Assembly (NCBI RefSeq): GCF_017307495.1
Contig: NZ_JAFKHE010000015.1
Span: forward strand, 186,001 to 250,000
From: Devosia sp.
Lineage (GTDB): Bacteria; Pseudomonadota; Alphaproteobacteria; Rhizobiales; Devosiaceae
DNA length: 64,000 bases
Reading direction: 5' to 3'
Shown: positions 41,948 to 51,548 of the stretch, piece after piece
How positions within the stretch are numbered: position 1 is the first letter of the stretch
Layout of the letters: each line of letters starts with the position of its first letter
The notes under the pieces: model-generated
What the model was told of the DNA's origin: nothing
What the model saw: only the letters and a program-made list of their open reading frames with translations
Databases searched by the model: none
Made by a program: the position numbers and the translations under genes

Positions 41948-44900
41948 ATGGCATTGTCGATCGCGCAGCGGCTGGATCGGGTCAAGGTACGGCTGGACGA
42001 GCTTGGGTACTGGCGCGAGCGCGAGACGCTGGCAGTCGGCGGCTGGCTGTTGAACGGGGCGCCGGTCGAACTGGGGGCCGCGTGGCCGAACCGGGAAGGC
42101 GTGCAGAAGTTCGAGGCATCGGTGAGTGTGCCGTCGCACTGGCCGATTGCCGAGACCCGACTGTTCCTCGACCTGGGCGGTGAGGCCCTGGCGACGCTGG
42201 TCTATGCGGACCAGAGCGTGCCGTTCGGCAATGACCCCTATCACAAGGATTTCCCCGTGCGGGCGCACGAGTTCCGCGTCGAGGCCGAGGCGGTTGCCAG
42301 GCTGCCGTTCGGCGAGCCGGTGCGCGATCCGCATCTCAAGGGGGCGAGGCTCTACTGGCTCGATACTGCGGTGCAGGCGTTGCGCCTGCGCCTGCAACTG
42401 GTGTTCGAGTTGTGCGACCAGCTCGAGACGCACGAGGTGGTGCCGCATCTGATTACGGCGGCAGAGGAAGCCTTCTACGCACTCGATTGGCCCTCGGGTA
42501 CCCAGGACTATGTCGCGCGGTTCGCCCCGGAACCGGGCCAGCAGCGGATCTGGCAGCTGCCGGCGCTCAAGGACAATCCGGCGGGTCTGAGCGAGGAGCA
42601 GCGCGTCAGCGTCGTGGCGGCCGACCAGCAACTGGTCAGGCGGCTGCAGGAGCTGCAGCAGCGCTTCCCGCAGCAGGGCGAGATCGCGCTCACCGGCCAT
42701 GCCCATATCGACCTCGCCTGGCTCTGGCCGTACTCGGAGACGCGCCGCAAGATGCGCCGCACCTTCTCCACCGCCGTGGCGCTGATGGAGGGGAGCAACG
42801 CATATCTGTCGGCCTCCGGCTTCCGCTTCAACCAGTCGACGGCGCAGTACTACGCGCAGATCGAGGAAGACGATCCGGAGCTGTTCGCCCGCATCAAGGC
42901 CAAGATCGCTGCCGGCGGCTGGGAGACCTTGGGCGGCATGTGGGTCGAGCCGGACACCAACATGCCGACCGGCGAGAGCCTGGCCCGCCAGATCCTCTAC
43001 GGGCAGCGCTATTTCGAGCAGAAGTTCGGCGTGCGCCATCGTGTGTGCTGGCTGCCCGACTGCTTCGGTTTCTCGGGCGGCTTGCCGCAGCTGTTGAAAC
43101 AAGGCGGTATCGACTCGTTCTTCACCATCAAGGTGAACTGGAACGACACCAACACCATCCCGGCGGACCTGTTCTGGTGGGAGGGCATCGATGGCTCTCG
43201 CGTCCTCGCGCATACGTTCAACAACCCCTGGCACGGCTACAACGGGGCGGTAAACCCGCTGTCGATCGTCAAGACGTGGACGAACTTCAAGCAGAAGACT
43301 GTGCATCCAACATCGTTGCTGGCGGTCGGCTATGGCGACGGCGGCGGCGGCGTGACGCCGGAATACATCGAGCGCGAAATCGCGCTGCGCGACTTCCCGG
43401 CCCTGCCGAGGGCGAGGTGGGCCCGGGTCGAGGACTTCTTCGCCGGCGCGCACGAGACCGGCAAGTCGACGAAGCTGCCGGTCTGGCAGGGCGACATCTA
43501 TCTTGAGCTTCATCGGGCAACGCTGACCACGCAGAGCGCGACCAAGAAGGCGCACCGGCAGGCGGAGCGGGCTCTGATCACCGCCGAGACGCTGGCCTCG
43601 CTGGCGGCCCTGCTGGGGGGCGGGCAACCGGAAAGTCTTGAGCATATCTGGCGCGTGGTCCTGAAGAACGAGTTCCACGACATCCTTCCCGGCTCCTCCA
43701 TCGCAGAGGTCTACGAGGACGCCGAGCGCGAGCTCAACGACGCCATTGGCCGTGCCGTGGCCCGCCAGCAGATGGCGATGGGCGCCATCGTCAACCTCAT
43801 TCCGGATGGTGACGTGGCGGACGCCGTCATCGTGGTTAACCCGTCGCTGAGCCGCCGGCCGGTGCGCGCGCTGTTGTCGGACGGGACCTGCTTTTCGACG
43901 CACGACGTCATGGCGCCGCTCGGCATCAAGGTGTTCCTGCGCTCCGAACTCGACCCGGTTCCGGGGCTATCGGTGAGCGAGTCCCACCTCGAGAACGCGC
44001 ACATCCGCGCAACGATCGGCGCTGACGGCACGGTCACGAGCCTCGTTCACAAGGCGACCGGGCGCGAGGCGCTGGACGGGCGTGGCAACCAGCTTTGGGT
44101 CTATCCGGCCGACAAGCCGCGCGACTGGGACGCCTGGGACATCGAGGAGGACTACGCCCGCAAGGGAATCGAACTGAACCAGCCCGAGAGCATCAAGGTG
44201 GTGGAAAGCTCGGCGGTGCGTGCCGCCGTGCGCGTCGTCCGACGCTTCCGCGCCTCGACCGTGACGCAGACCTACGTGCTGGAGGCCAACGGCGTTCGGC
44301 TCGACGTCGTGACCGAGATCGACTGGCACGACCGGCACTGCTTGCTCCGCACGATCACGCCGGTGTCGGTGCGCACCACGCACGCGACATTCGAGCACGC
44401 CAACGGGGTGGTCCGTCGCACCACGCACGAGAACACCTCGTGGGACCAGGCGCAGTTCGAAGTGCCGGGCCACCGCTTCCTCGACATGAGCGAGCCGGGC
44501 TTCGGCGTGGCGCTGCTCAATGACGCCAAGTACGGGCATTCGGCCAAGGGCAATGTGCTCGGCCTCAGCCTCGTGCGCTCGCCGGTCTATCCTGATCCGC
44601 TGGCCGACGAGGGCGGGCAGCGCTTCACCTATGCGCTCTATCCGCATGCCGGCGACTGGCACGAGGGGCGGGTGCGCGAAGAGGCCGAGGACCTCAACCA
44701 GCCGATGTTCGCTTCAACGGCGAGCGGAGTGGCCAAAGTGAGCTACGAGCCAATCGGCGTCGAAGGCATCCCGGCGGCGCTGTCGGGACTGAAGCCGGCC
44801 GAGGACGGCAACGGCTTGATTCTGCGCGTCTATGAGCCGTCGGGCCGGCGCGGCGACTTCGCTGTGAAGGCGCCGGACGGCTGGAGTGTTTCAGGCCCGC

Positions 44901-44989
44901 TCAGCATCCTCGAGGAGCCGATGGAGCGCGGCGAAGGCGCCGAGCTCAGGCCGTTCGAGGTGCGGAGCTGGCGGCTGATAAAGGGCTGA
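41948..44989 (+). CDS. Alpha-mannosidase, glycoside hydrolase family 38
   Basis: 1013 residues, normal for GH38. The catalytic zinc site is GHAHIDLAWLW (His251, His253, Asp255) and the nucleophile is Asp371 in CWLPDCFGFSGGLPQ. A second Asp/His set and the C-terminal beta-sandwich (about 650-1010) follow. No signal peptide is present, so it acts in the cytoplasm on imported mannosides. I chose ATG 41948 (GGTGGAACAGGC before it); a GTG seven codons upstream is an alternative. It lies behind the terminator of the chvE operon, so it may have its own weak promoter in the 84-base gap. Confidence 0.92.
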   Translation: MALSIAQRLDRVKVRLDELGYWRERETLAVGGWLLNGAPVELGAAWPNREGVQKFEASVSVPSHWPIAETRLFLDLGGEALATLVYADQSVPFGNDPYHKDFPVRAHEFRVEAEAVARLPFGEPVRDPHLKGARLYWLDTAVQALRLRLQLVFELCDQLETHEVVPHLITAAEEAFYALDWPSGTQDYVARFAPEPGQQRIWQLPALKDNPAGLSEEQRVSVVAADQQLVRRLQELQQRFPQQGEIALTGHAHIDLAWLWPYSETRRKMRRTFSTAVALMEGSNAYLSASGFRFNQSTAQYYAQIEEDDPELFARIKAKIAAGGWETLGGMWVEPDTNMPTGESLARQILYGQRYFEQKFGVRHRVCWLPDCFGFSGGLPQLLKQGGIDSFFTIKVNWNDTNTIPADLFWWEGIDGSRVLAHTFNNPWHGYNGAVNPLSIVKTWTNFKQKTVHPTSLLAVGYGDGGGGVTPEYIEREIALRDFPALPRARWARVEDFFAGAHETGKSTKLPVWQGDIYLELHRATLTTQSATKKAHRQAERALITAETLASLAALLGGGQPESLEHIWRVVLKNEFHDILPGSSIAEVYEDAERELNDAIGRAVARQQMAMGAIVNLIPDGDVADAVIVVNPSLSRRPVRALLSDGTCFSTHDVMAPLGIKVFLRSELDPVPGLSVSESHLENAHIRATIGADGTVTSLVHKATGREALDGRGNQLWVYPADKPRDWDAWDIEEDYARKGIELNQPESIKVVESSAVRAAVRVVRRFRASTVTQTYVLEANGVRLDVVTEIDWHDRHCLLRTITPVSVRTTHATFEHANGVVRRTTHENTSWDQAQFEVPGHRFLDMSEPGFGVALLNDAKYGHSAKGNVLGLSLVRSPVYPDPLADEGGQRFTYALYPHAGDWHEGRVREEAEDLNQPMFASTASGVAKVSYEPIGVEGIPAALSGLKPAEDGNGLILRVYEPSGRRGDFAVKAPDGWSVSGPLSILEEPMERGEGAELRPFEVRSWRLIKG

Positions 44990-45826
44990 TCAGCCCTTCA
45001 CCACCTCGACATCGTCCCGGCCGCCCCATTCGGCCCAGGCGCCGTCGTAGAGGATCACGTCCTTGGCGCCGGCCTGTTCGAGGGCCAGCTTCAGCGTTGC
45101 GGCGGTGACGCCGGAGCCGCAGGTGGTGGCGATGGGCCGGGTCAGGTCGATGCCGGCGGCGGCGAATTGGGCGCGCAAGGTCTCGGCCGGCTTCAGCTGG
45201 CCATTCTCGACCAACGTGTCAGCGGGTGCGCTCAAGGCATTGGGCATGTGGCCGGATTTAAGCCCGGGACGGGGCTCCGGGACCTCGCCGCGGAAGCGGC
45301 CGGCAGGGCGCGCGTCGGCGACCTGGCGGGTGCCACTGCGGGAGAAGTCCTGCATTTGCTTGAGGTTGGCGACCGCGGTGGAGTCGTAGTCGACGGTGAA
45401 GGTGGTGGCGGGGCGGGTGGCTTCGCCGGCTTCCACCGGGCGGCCTTCCGCGCGCCACTTGGGCAGCCCGCCCGCAAGGATGCGGACGTCGCGGGCCCCC
45501 ATGGTGGTGAAGGTCCAGCGGACACGGGGGGCGGAGAACAGGCCCATGCCGTCATAGACCACGATGGTCATCTTCTCGCTGATCCCCAGGCGACCGGCCA
45601 GGGCGCCGAAGTCCTTGGGATTCATGAGCATATGGGGCAGGGTGGTGGTGAGGTCGGCGTATTTGTCCACGTCGAACCAGACGGCGCCGGGGATGTGTCC
45701 CGCAAGATATTCGGCGCGCGGATCGCGCTGGGCGGCGGGCAGATACCAGCTGCCGTCGACGATGGCCACGGTGGGGTCGGCGAGGTGGTCGGCGAGCCAG
45801 GCGGTGGAGACGAAGGGGTCGGTCAT
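44990..45826 (-). CDS. sseA: 3-mercaptopyruvate/thiosulfate sulfurtransferase
   Basis: 278 residues with two rhodanese domains. The first lacks a catalytic cysteine, as in all such proteins; the second has Cys236 in the loop TTCGSGVTAAT, where CG(S/T)GVTA is the 3-mercaptopyruvate form rather than the thiosulfate form. It transfers sulfur from 3-mercaptopyruvate to thiol acceptors in the cytoplasm. GAGGACCAA precedes the ATG. Its stop codon abuts the stop of the mannosidase gene, and the phosphonate hydrolase-like gene ends 31 bases upstream, so it may be the last gene of that operon. Confidence 0.9.
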   Translation of the reverse strand: MTDPFVSTAWLADHLADPTVAIVDGSWYLPAAQRDPRAEYLAGHIPGAVWFDVDKYADLTTTLPHMLMNPKDFGALAGRLGISEKMTIVVYDGMGLFSAPRVRWTFTTMGARDVRILAGGLPKWRAEGRPVEAGEATRPATTFTVDYDSTAVANLKQMQDFSRSGTRQVADARPAGRFRGEVPEPRPGLKSGHMPNALSAPADTLVENGQLKPAETLRAQFAAAGIDLTRPIATTCGSGVTAATLKLALEQAGAKDVILYDGAWAEWGGRDDVEVVKG

Positions 45827-45857
45827 TTGGTCCTCTTTGCGGACGCAAGTTAGGGAC

Positions 45858-47366
45858 TTATCCCCGCCCCGTCACCACCCCTTTGTCGGTCAACATCTTG
45901 AGCGCGAGGGTCTGGTCGAGGTGTAGACTGCGCCAGGCGAGCAGCCTTTCGGCCATCTGAAGTCTGACCTTGGCATGGGCCGGGTCCGACGAAAGGTCAT
46001 GAACTTCAGATGGATCTTTTTCGAGATCGAAGAGCAGCGGCGGCAGGGTGGGGAAATGGACGTATTTCCACTTTGCGGTGCGGATGACGGCGAGGTTCAA
46101 CTGGGTCGAGCGGGCACCGAACCAGGCCTCGGCCGTGCCGTCGACGACGTCGCGGAAATCGAACTCCCAGTGGACGGCATCGCGCCAGTCGGCAGGGACG
46201 TCGCCACCGAGCAGCGGCAGGAGGGAGCGGCCGTCCGGATGGTGACTCGGTTCGACCTCGAGCAGGTCGAGCAGGGTCGGGAAAAGGTCGACGGATTCGG
46301 TGAAGGCCTCGACGCGGCCGGGCCGGGCGCCGGGCAGGCGCACGATCAGGGGGATGTGCTGGCTCTGGTCGAAATAGCCGCCCTTGCCGAGGGTAAAGTG
46401 GTCGCCCATCATCTCGGCGTGGTCGGAGGTGAAGACGACGAGCGTGTCGTCCCACTCGCCGCGGGCGCGCAGGGTGGAAAAGATGCGGCCGAGCTGGGCG
46501 TCGACCTCGCTGATCATGCCGAAATAGGTGGCCTTGATCTGGCGAAACTCGGCTTCGGACCAATCGGCGACGAGGCCGGTGGCGGCGGGGATGAAGTGGT
46601 GGCGCTCGGTGGTACGCAGGGCGAAATCGACCAGCGGATGGCTGGCGGCTTCGGCCTTGACCGAGGCGGCGCGGGCGAAGGGGCCGACGTCATCGGGGTC
46701 ATACATGCTGTTGTACGGCGCGGGCACGATGAACGGCGGGTGCGGCCGGATGAACGACAGATGCGCGAACCATGAACGGCCGGAATCCTGTTCGGAAAGC
46801 CAGCGGGTGAACTCCGAAGCGATAAATGCTGTCTGGGTCTGCTCGGAATTGTAGGCCGGTGGCGCGTTGCTCACGCTGCCCGGCTCGGCGCCTACGGAGA
46901 AATCGGCTTCGGGCTTGCCGCCGAGCTCGAGGCCCTGCTGGCGCAGCCAGCTCAGCCAGGCCTTTTCGTGCTCGGGCAGCTTGACACGGGTGGTGAAGCC
47001 GGGGAGATCGCCCTCGTAGGTGGTGAGGGCGGGATCGCGCGGATCGCGGCCGGTCGGGTCAGGCGAGACGTCGGTATAGCCGAACAGCGTCGGATCGTAG
47101 CCGGCGCGGCGCGCTGCCCTGGCGATGTTGTCGAAGCGGTCGGCAAGCGGGCTGCCGTTGCGGCAGACCCGGTTGTTCATCTGGTAGAGCCCGGTATAGA
47201 GCGCCGCCCGAGCGGGGGAGCAGGGCGCGGCCTGGGCGTAGTGGCGCAGGAAGGCGGTGCCCTCGGCGGCGAGCGCGTCGAGGTTGGGAGTGCGCACGAC
47301 GGGGTGGCCGGCATAGCCGGTGCTATCGCCGCGCCACTGGTCGGCGGTGATGAAGAGGATGTTCAT
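45858..47366 (-). CDS. Phosphonate monoester hydrolase/phosphodiesterase-like sulfatase-family enzyme
   Basis: 502 residues of the alkaline phosphatase superfamily. Asp9 and Gln10 (FITADQWRGD) and the formylglycine motif CSPAR (Cys49 in APCSPARAALYTG) form the front of the active site; FTSDHAEMMGDH and LGKGGYFDQ supply later metal and substrate residues. Length, MNNRVCRNGSPL, RPHPPFI and the C-terminal WEFDFRDV and KYVHFPTLPPLLFDL resemble the Rhizobium/Burkholderia phosphonate monoester hydrolases more than arylsulfatases. Activity needs a formylglycine-generating system encoded elsewhere. ATG 47366 has no perfect ribosome binding site. It lies after the ABC genes, beyond a repeat-filled 265-base gap. 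Confidence 0.8.
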   Translation of the reverse strand: MNILFITADQWRGDSTGYAGHPVVRTPNLDALAAEGTAFLRHYAQAAPCSPARAALYTGLYQMNNRVCRNGSPLADRFDNIARAARRAGYDPTLFGYTDVSPDPTGRDPRDPALTTYEGDLPGFTTRVKLPEHEKAWLSWLRQQGLELGGKPEADFSVGAEPGSVSNAPPAYNSEQTQTAFIASEFTRWLSEQDSGRSWFAHLSFIRPHPPFIVPAPYNSMYDPDDVGPFARAASVKAEAASHPLVDFALRTTERHHFIPAATGLVADWSEAEFRQIKATYFGMISEVDAQLGRIFSTLRARGEWDDTLVVFTSDHAEMMGDHFTLGKGGYFDQSQHIPLIVRLPGARPGRVEAFTESVDLFPTLLDLLEVEPSHHPDGRSLLPLLGGDVPADWRDAVHWEFDFRDVVDGTAEAWFGARSTQLNLAVIRTAKWKYVHFPTLPPLLFDLEKDPSEVHDLSSDPAHAKVRLQMAERLLAWRSLHLDQTLALKMLTDKGVVTGRG

Positions 47367-47400
47367 TGGGGCGGCCTCTGGCTGCAGCGCGTGGTACTTA

Positions 47401-47474
47401 CCCCACCCTAGCTTTGCCAGGTCGCTTTCGCGACTAGCGACGCTAGCCTCCCCACAAGGGGGAGGGAGGGGAGG
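47401..47474 (-). repeat. Family-2-related repeat
   Basis: Resembles the reverse complement of parts of 34236-34388: CCCCACCCTAGCTT, GTCGCTTTCGCGAC and CCTCCCCACAAGGGGGAGG. It lies between the transporter ATPase and the hydrolase gene. Confidence 0.65.
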
Positions 47475-47512
47475 ACCTGAGAAGCTCTCCAGTCTGCCGC
47501 ACAACCCACGGA

Positions 47513-47597
47513 GTCATTCCCGCGAAAGCGGGAACCTCTGTTCTGGTGCAGCCCTTACCGCCGCAAACTGAGTTCCCCGCCTTCGCGGGGATGACCC
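47513..47597. repeat. REP-like paired palindrome (family 1)
   Basis: GTCATTCCCGCGAAAGCGGG and TTCCCCGCCTTCGCGGGGAT separated by about 40 bases, the same layout as 2268-2343. It lies 35 bases after the ATPase stop. Confidence 0.7.
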
Positions 47598-47631
47598 GGT
47601 GGGGTGGCGGCCAGGGAGCCGACCTCGGGCC

Positions 47632-48699
47632 TTAGTTCCCGAGCACCAGCACGTCGCTCGAGGCGATGCCGATGCGGACCGGGGCGCCGTGCGGGGGAGG
47701 CGGGGTGCGCTGGTCGTTGAAGGTGTCGAGGCTGATGGCGTTGTCGCCCAGGTCGACCTTGAGGCGGATCACGGAGCCGAGGAAGTGGACTTCGGCCACC
47801 TTACCGTCGAGCACGATGTCGCGCGTGGCGCCGTCGGCGAGCGAGACGGCCTCGGGACGCATGGTCAGCGCCACGGCCTCGCCGTCCCGCAGCGTGGCCG
47901 GCAGGCTGGGGATGGTGACGGTCGCGCCACCCACCGTGACGGTCTTCTGGCCGGCGTTGGCGACGGTGGCGTTGAGCGTGTTGAGCTGGCCGACGAAGGT
48001 GGCGACGAACTTCGTCTGCGGGCGGTTGTAGATCTCGAAGGGCTGGCCGAACTGCTCGACGCTGCCGGCATTGAGCACGACGATGCGGTCGGAGATCGAC
48101 AGCGCCTCTTCCTGGTCGTGGGTGACGAACACGGTGGTGATACCGAGCTCGCGCTGGATCTCGCGGATCTGCTCGCGGAGCGAGACGCGGATCTTGGCGT
48201 CGAGGGCCGACAGGGGTTCGTCGAGCAGCAGCATGCGCGGGCTGGGCGCCAGGGCACGGGCGAGGGCGACGCGCTGCTGCTGGCCTCCCGAGAGTTCGAA
48301 CGGGAAGCGCTTGTCGTAGCCGGAAAGGCCGATCAGCTTCAGCATCTCCTCGACGCGGGCCTCGCGCTGCGGCCTAGGCATGCCGGCGATCTTCAACCCG
48401 AAGCCGACGTTCTCGGCGACATTCATGTTGGGGAACAGCGCATAGGCCTGGAACACCATGCCGATCTTGCGCTGGTTGGGCTGCAGGTGGGCGATGTCGT
48501 TGCCCTCGACGACGATGCGGCCCGAGTCCGGGCGCTCGAAGCCGGCGATCATCCGGAGGATGGTGGTCTTGCCGCAGCCGGAGGGGCCGAGCAGGGAGAC
48601 GAACTCGCCCTTGTTGAAGCCGAGGTCGACGCCCTTCACCACGGGGATGCCGCCGAAGCTCTTCACCAGCTTGTCGATACGGAGGAATTCCTCGGCCAT
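47632..48699 (-). CDS. ABC transporter ATP-binding protein (phosphonate/Fe3+/polyamine type)
   Basis: 355 residues. Walker A (GPSGCGKT) at 38-45, Q-loop [29 protein letters not shown] and VTHDQEEA are intact. The C-terminal TOBE domain is about 240-350. The closest general groups are the 2-aminoethylphosphonate, iron and spermidine ATPases, which cannot be separated by motifs alone. Gene order binding protein-permease-permease-ATPase and the hydrolase downstream suggest uptake of an organophosphorus compound. It starts 15 bases after the second permease. Confidence 0.9.
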   Translation of the reverse strand: MAEEFLRIDKLVKSFGGIPVVKGVDLGFNKGEFVSLLGPSGCGKTTILRMIAGFERPDSGRIVVEGNDIAHLQPNQRKIGMVFQAYALFPNMNVAENVGFGLKIAGMPRPQREARVEEMLKLIGLSGYDKRFPFELSGGQQQRVALARALAPSPRMLLLDEPLSALDAKIRVSLREQIREIQRELGITTVFVTHDQEEALSISDRIVVLNAGSVEQFGQPFEIYNRPQTKFVATFVGQLNTLNATVANAGQKTVTVGGATVTIPSLPATLRDGEAVALTMRPEAVSLADGATRDIVLDGKVAEVHFLGSVIRLKVDLGDNAISLDTFNDQRTPPPPHGAPVRIGIASSDVLVLGN

Positions 48700-48714
48700 T
48701 TCGAGTCCTTGAGT

Positions 48715-49503
48715 TCAGTCCAGGCGGGCGGTCTTGGGAGCGAAGCGGGCGAGCAGCTGGATCATCCCCATGGCGCCCCAGGTGATGACAAACGAGATGA
48801 CGGCGAGCGCCGAGGGTTCATAGGCGCGGTTGGCGCCGACATTCTGCATGTAGACGCCGAACACCTGCCGGTTGAGCAGGCTGGCGATGGTGAACTCGCC
48901 GATGACGATGGCCAACGTGAGGAAGGCGCCCGACAGCACGGCCACAATGATGTTGGGGAAGATCACGCGCGCGATGATCGTCGCCTGGTTGGCGCCGAGG
49001 ATGTTGGCCGCCTCGGTGAGCGTCTGGACGTCGATGGTGCGCAGGCCCGTGTCGACGGCGCGATACATGTAGGGCAGCGCGAGGGCGACATAGGCCAGGG
49101 TCAGCAGCACGTCGCTGCCGAAATTGGTGCCGAGCAGCGGGATGAGCGAAGACGTGTTGTACATCCGGATGTAGCCGAACACGAGAATGATCGCCGGGAT
49201 GATCAACGGCAGCAGCGTGATGAACTCGATGATCGGCCTGAGGTGCGGGGCGCGCAGCCGCACGTAGTAGGCGGCCGGTACGACGAGCAGCAGGCCGACG
49301 ACGATGGCCGCCGCGCCGATGATCAGCGAGTAGCTGAACGCCGCCTGGAAGCGCGGGTCGTTGAGCACGTTGGCGTAGGCATCGAACGAGAGATGGTCGC
49401 GCCGGATGTGCAGCGAGAAATCGAAGGTGGCGTAGAGCGGCACGAGGAAATAGAGCGCGCCGAGGATGAAGATCACCCAGCTCCAGAGCTTGCCCTGCTT
49501 CAT
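48715..49503 (-). CDS. ABC transporter permease, second subunit
   Basis: 262 residues with six membrane helices and the loop DVQTLTEAANILGANQATIIAR (key residues TEAANILGA) near residue 160. The start MKQGKLWSWVIF is followed at once by the first helix. Overlaps the first permease by four bases (ATGA), so the two are translated together. Its family is the same as the PhnV/PotC-like permeases. Confidence 0.9.
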   Translation of the reverse strand: MKQGKLWSWVIFILGALYFLVPLYATFDFSLHIRRDHLSFDAYANVLNDPRFQAAFSYSLIIGAAAIVVGLLLVVPAAYYVRLRAPHLRPIIEFITLLPLIIPAIILVFGYIRMYNTSSLIPLLGTNFGSDVLLTLAYVALALPYMYRAVDTGLRTIDVQTLTEAANILGANQATIIARVIFPNIIVAVLSGAFLTLAIVIGEFTIASLLNRQVFGVYMQNVGANRAYEPSALAVISFVITWGAMGMIQLLARFAPKTARLD

Positions 49504-50438
49504 TTGAGCCACCTTTCGGCCCGCGTACGGACCACGAGGTAGATGACATTGGCGAGCGCGGTGATGACGATCATGCCGAGCGCCAGGGCGGCGCCGAGGC
49601 CGGGGTTGTGCAGCACGTCGCCGCGAATCTGGGCGTAGAGCAGGATCGGCACGATGTTCAGCGACGAGCCGGTAAGGGCGTAGGCGGTGGCGATGGCGCC
49701 GAAGGCGTTGGCGAACAGCAGCGACAGCGTGCCGAGCAGGTTGGGCCACAGCACCGGGAAGCCGACATGGCGCCAGAACTGGAACCGCGTCGCGCCGAGC
49801 GTGGCCGCGGCCTCGCTCCATTCCTTCTTCAGCCCGTCGATGGCGGGCGCGATGATCAGGATCATCAGCGGGATCTGGAAGTAGAGGTAGGTGACCGTCA
49901 GGCCCCAGAAGCTGAGGATGTTGAAAGAGCGGGTCAGGTCGAAGCCGAACAGCGTCTTGAACAGGACGGTGACGAGACCGAGCCGGCCGAGCGTCGCGAG
50001 GAAGGCGAAGGCGAGCGGGATGCCGGCGAAATTGGAGGCGACGCCTGAAAAGGTCATCACCGAGGAGCGGATGAACTCGGGAAGGCGCCCGCGGATGATG
50101 GCCATGGCGATGGCCAGGCCGATCAGGGCGCCAAGGACGGCCGAGGCGGCCGAGACGCGGATCGAAATCCAGAACGAGGCCACGATCTGCGGGCCGCCGA
50201 GCTGCAGGATATTGTCGAAGGTGAAGTTGCCGTTGGCATCCTGGAAGGCGCCGACCACGAGGCCCAGCGTGGGCATGACCAGGAACAACAGCGCGAACAG
50301 GATGAACGGCGCGATGGCGAGGATGTCGCCCGGCCGGAGAGTCGTCAGGAAGCGAAACGGATTCCCGCCGACGCGCGCCACCGGCCCGGTCGAAACCGGG
50401 CCGGCCGCGGTGTCAGCCACGGAGCTGACACTGTTCAT
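49500..50438 (-). CDS. ABC transporter permease, first subunit
   Basis: 312 residues. An N-terminal cytoplasmic stretch of about 38 residues comes before the first helix (ILAIAPFILFALLFLVMPTLG). Six helices and the loop KKEWSEAAATLGATRFQFWRH (key residues EAAATLGA) near residue 210. It begins one base after the stop of the binding-protein gene on the minus strand and overlaps the second permease. Confidence 0.9.
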   Translation of the reverse strand: MNSVSSVADTAAGPVSTGPVARVGGNPFRFLTTLRPGDILAIAPFILFALLFLVMPTLGLVVGAFQDANGNFTFDNILQLGGPQIVASFWISIRVSAASAVLGALIGLAIAMAIIRGRLPEFIRSSVMTFSGVASNFAGIPLAFAFLATLGRLGLVTVLFKTLFGFDLTRSFNILSFWGLTVTYLYFQIPLMILIIAPAIDGLKKEWSEAAATLGATRFQFWRHVGFPVLWPNLLGTLSLLFANAFGAIATAYALTGSSLNIVPILLYAQIRGDVLHNPGLGAALALGMIVITALANVIYLVVRTRAERWLK

Positions 50439-51548
50439 TTACTGGACGTTGGCCCCGACCACGCTGTCCCACTGGGTGGTGATGGCTTCCTTGGCGGCAG
50501 CCTGTTCGTCGAGCGTCGGGAACACGGCCTTGGCGTACGCCTCGGCCGGCGGCAGCTTGTCCAGCAGATCCTGCGGGATCGCGCCGCGCGCGGCGAGATC
50601 GTTGAAGCGGATCGGGTGGCAGTAGCCCGCGAGCCAGCCGAGCTGGCCTTCGTCCGAGTAGAGGTACTCCATCCACAGCTTGGCCGCATTCGGATGCGGG
50701 GCGTAGGCCGAGATGGCCTGGATGTAGACACCGGCGACGACCGCGTCGGACGGCACGATCACTTCGGCCTTGGGATTGCCGGCAAAGCCGTCCTTCCAGG
50801 CGAGGGCATTGTAGTCCCAGGCGGCGACGATGGGCGTCGTGCCCTGGGCGACCGAGGCCGCCTTGCCGATCACCGGCACAAAGTTGCCGGCCTTGTTGAG
50901 CTCGGCAAAGAAGTCGAGGCCGGCCTTGCCAGCGTCAGCACCAGCGGCGGCGCCGGTGGCGAGACCGGCGGCATGCACGCCCGAGATCGCCTGGTTAGCG
51001 GCACGCGGATCACCGGCGAGCGCGAAGGCGTTGGCGTATTCCGGCTTCTTGAGGTCGGCCCAGCTCGTCGGCGGGGTGGCGACGAGGTCGGTGTTCACGA
51101 GGAACGACAGCACGCCGTAGTAGTCGCCGTACCAGTAGCCGTCGGCGTCCTTGGCCGAGTCCGGGATCGTGTCCCAGGTCGAGACCTTGTAGGGCTGGAT
51201 CAGGCCGTCGGCCTTGGACGACGGGCCGAACGACAGGCCGACGTCGATGACGTCGGGGGCCTGCGGGCCGGTGTTGCCCTTGTTGGCCTTGATCGCCTCG
51301 ATCTCGTCGGCCGAGCCGGCGTCGGGGTTCAGTTCATTGACTGTGATGCCCGGATACTTCGCCTTGAAGGCGTCGATCACGGCGCCGTAGCCGCACCAGT
51401 CATGCGGCAGCGCGATGGTGGTGAGCTGGCCTTCGGCCTTGGCGGCTTCGTACAGCGCGTTGAGGTCGGTCTGCGCCATGGCGGTGAAGGTCGAAGCGAC
51501 AAGGGCTGCGACCGAAACCGAAGCGGCGAGCACGTTCTTGATGTGCAT
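50439..51548 (-). CDS. ABC transporter substrate-binding protein (phosphonate/phosphoester candidate)
   Basis: 369 residues with a signal peptide (about 1-25, ending TAMAQ). The mature protein is of the type seen with iron, polyamine and aminoethylphosphonate systems (SBP_bac_6/8): ALPHDWCGYGAVIDAFKAKYPGI, VIDVGLSFGPSSKADGL and IVAAWDYNALAWKDG are landmarks. GGGAG precedes the ATG. A Pho-box-like direct repeat lies 81 bases upstream, and a phosphonate monoester hydrolase-like gene follows the ABC genes, so an organophosphorus ligand is my best inference. Iron uptake is less likely, as no Tyr-rich iron site is clear. Confidence 0.85.
   Translation of the reverse strand: MHIKNVLAASVSVAALVASTFTAMAQTDLNALYEAAKAEGQLTTIALPHDWCGYGAVIDAFKAKYPGITVNELNPDAGSADEIEAIKANKGNTGPQAPDVIDVGLSFGPSSKADGLIQPYKVSTWDTIPDSAKDADGYWYGDYYGVLSFLVNTDLVATPPTSWADLKKPEYANAFALAGDPRAANQAISGVHAAGLATGAAAGADAGKAGLDFFAELNKAGNFVPVIGKAASVAQGTTPIVAAWDYNALAWKDGFAGNPKAEVIVPSDAVVAGVYIQAISAYAPHPNAAKLWMEYLYSDEGQLGWLAGYCHPIRFNDLAARGAIPQDLLDKLPPAEAYAKAVFPTLDEQAAAKEAITTQWDSVVGANVQ

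Noticed and set aside
41879..43903. A 674-codon minus-strand frame opposite the alpha-mannosidase gene.
   Set aside because: Composition is typical of an antisense frame, while the plus strand has full GH38 catalytic motifs.
50439..51548. Ferric iron uptake as the role of the ABC system at 47632-51548.
   Set aside because: The family overlaps with iron transporters, but a Pho box and a phosphonate monoester hydrolase-like gene point to organophosphorus compounds; kept only as a lesser alternative.
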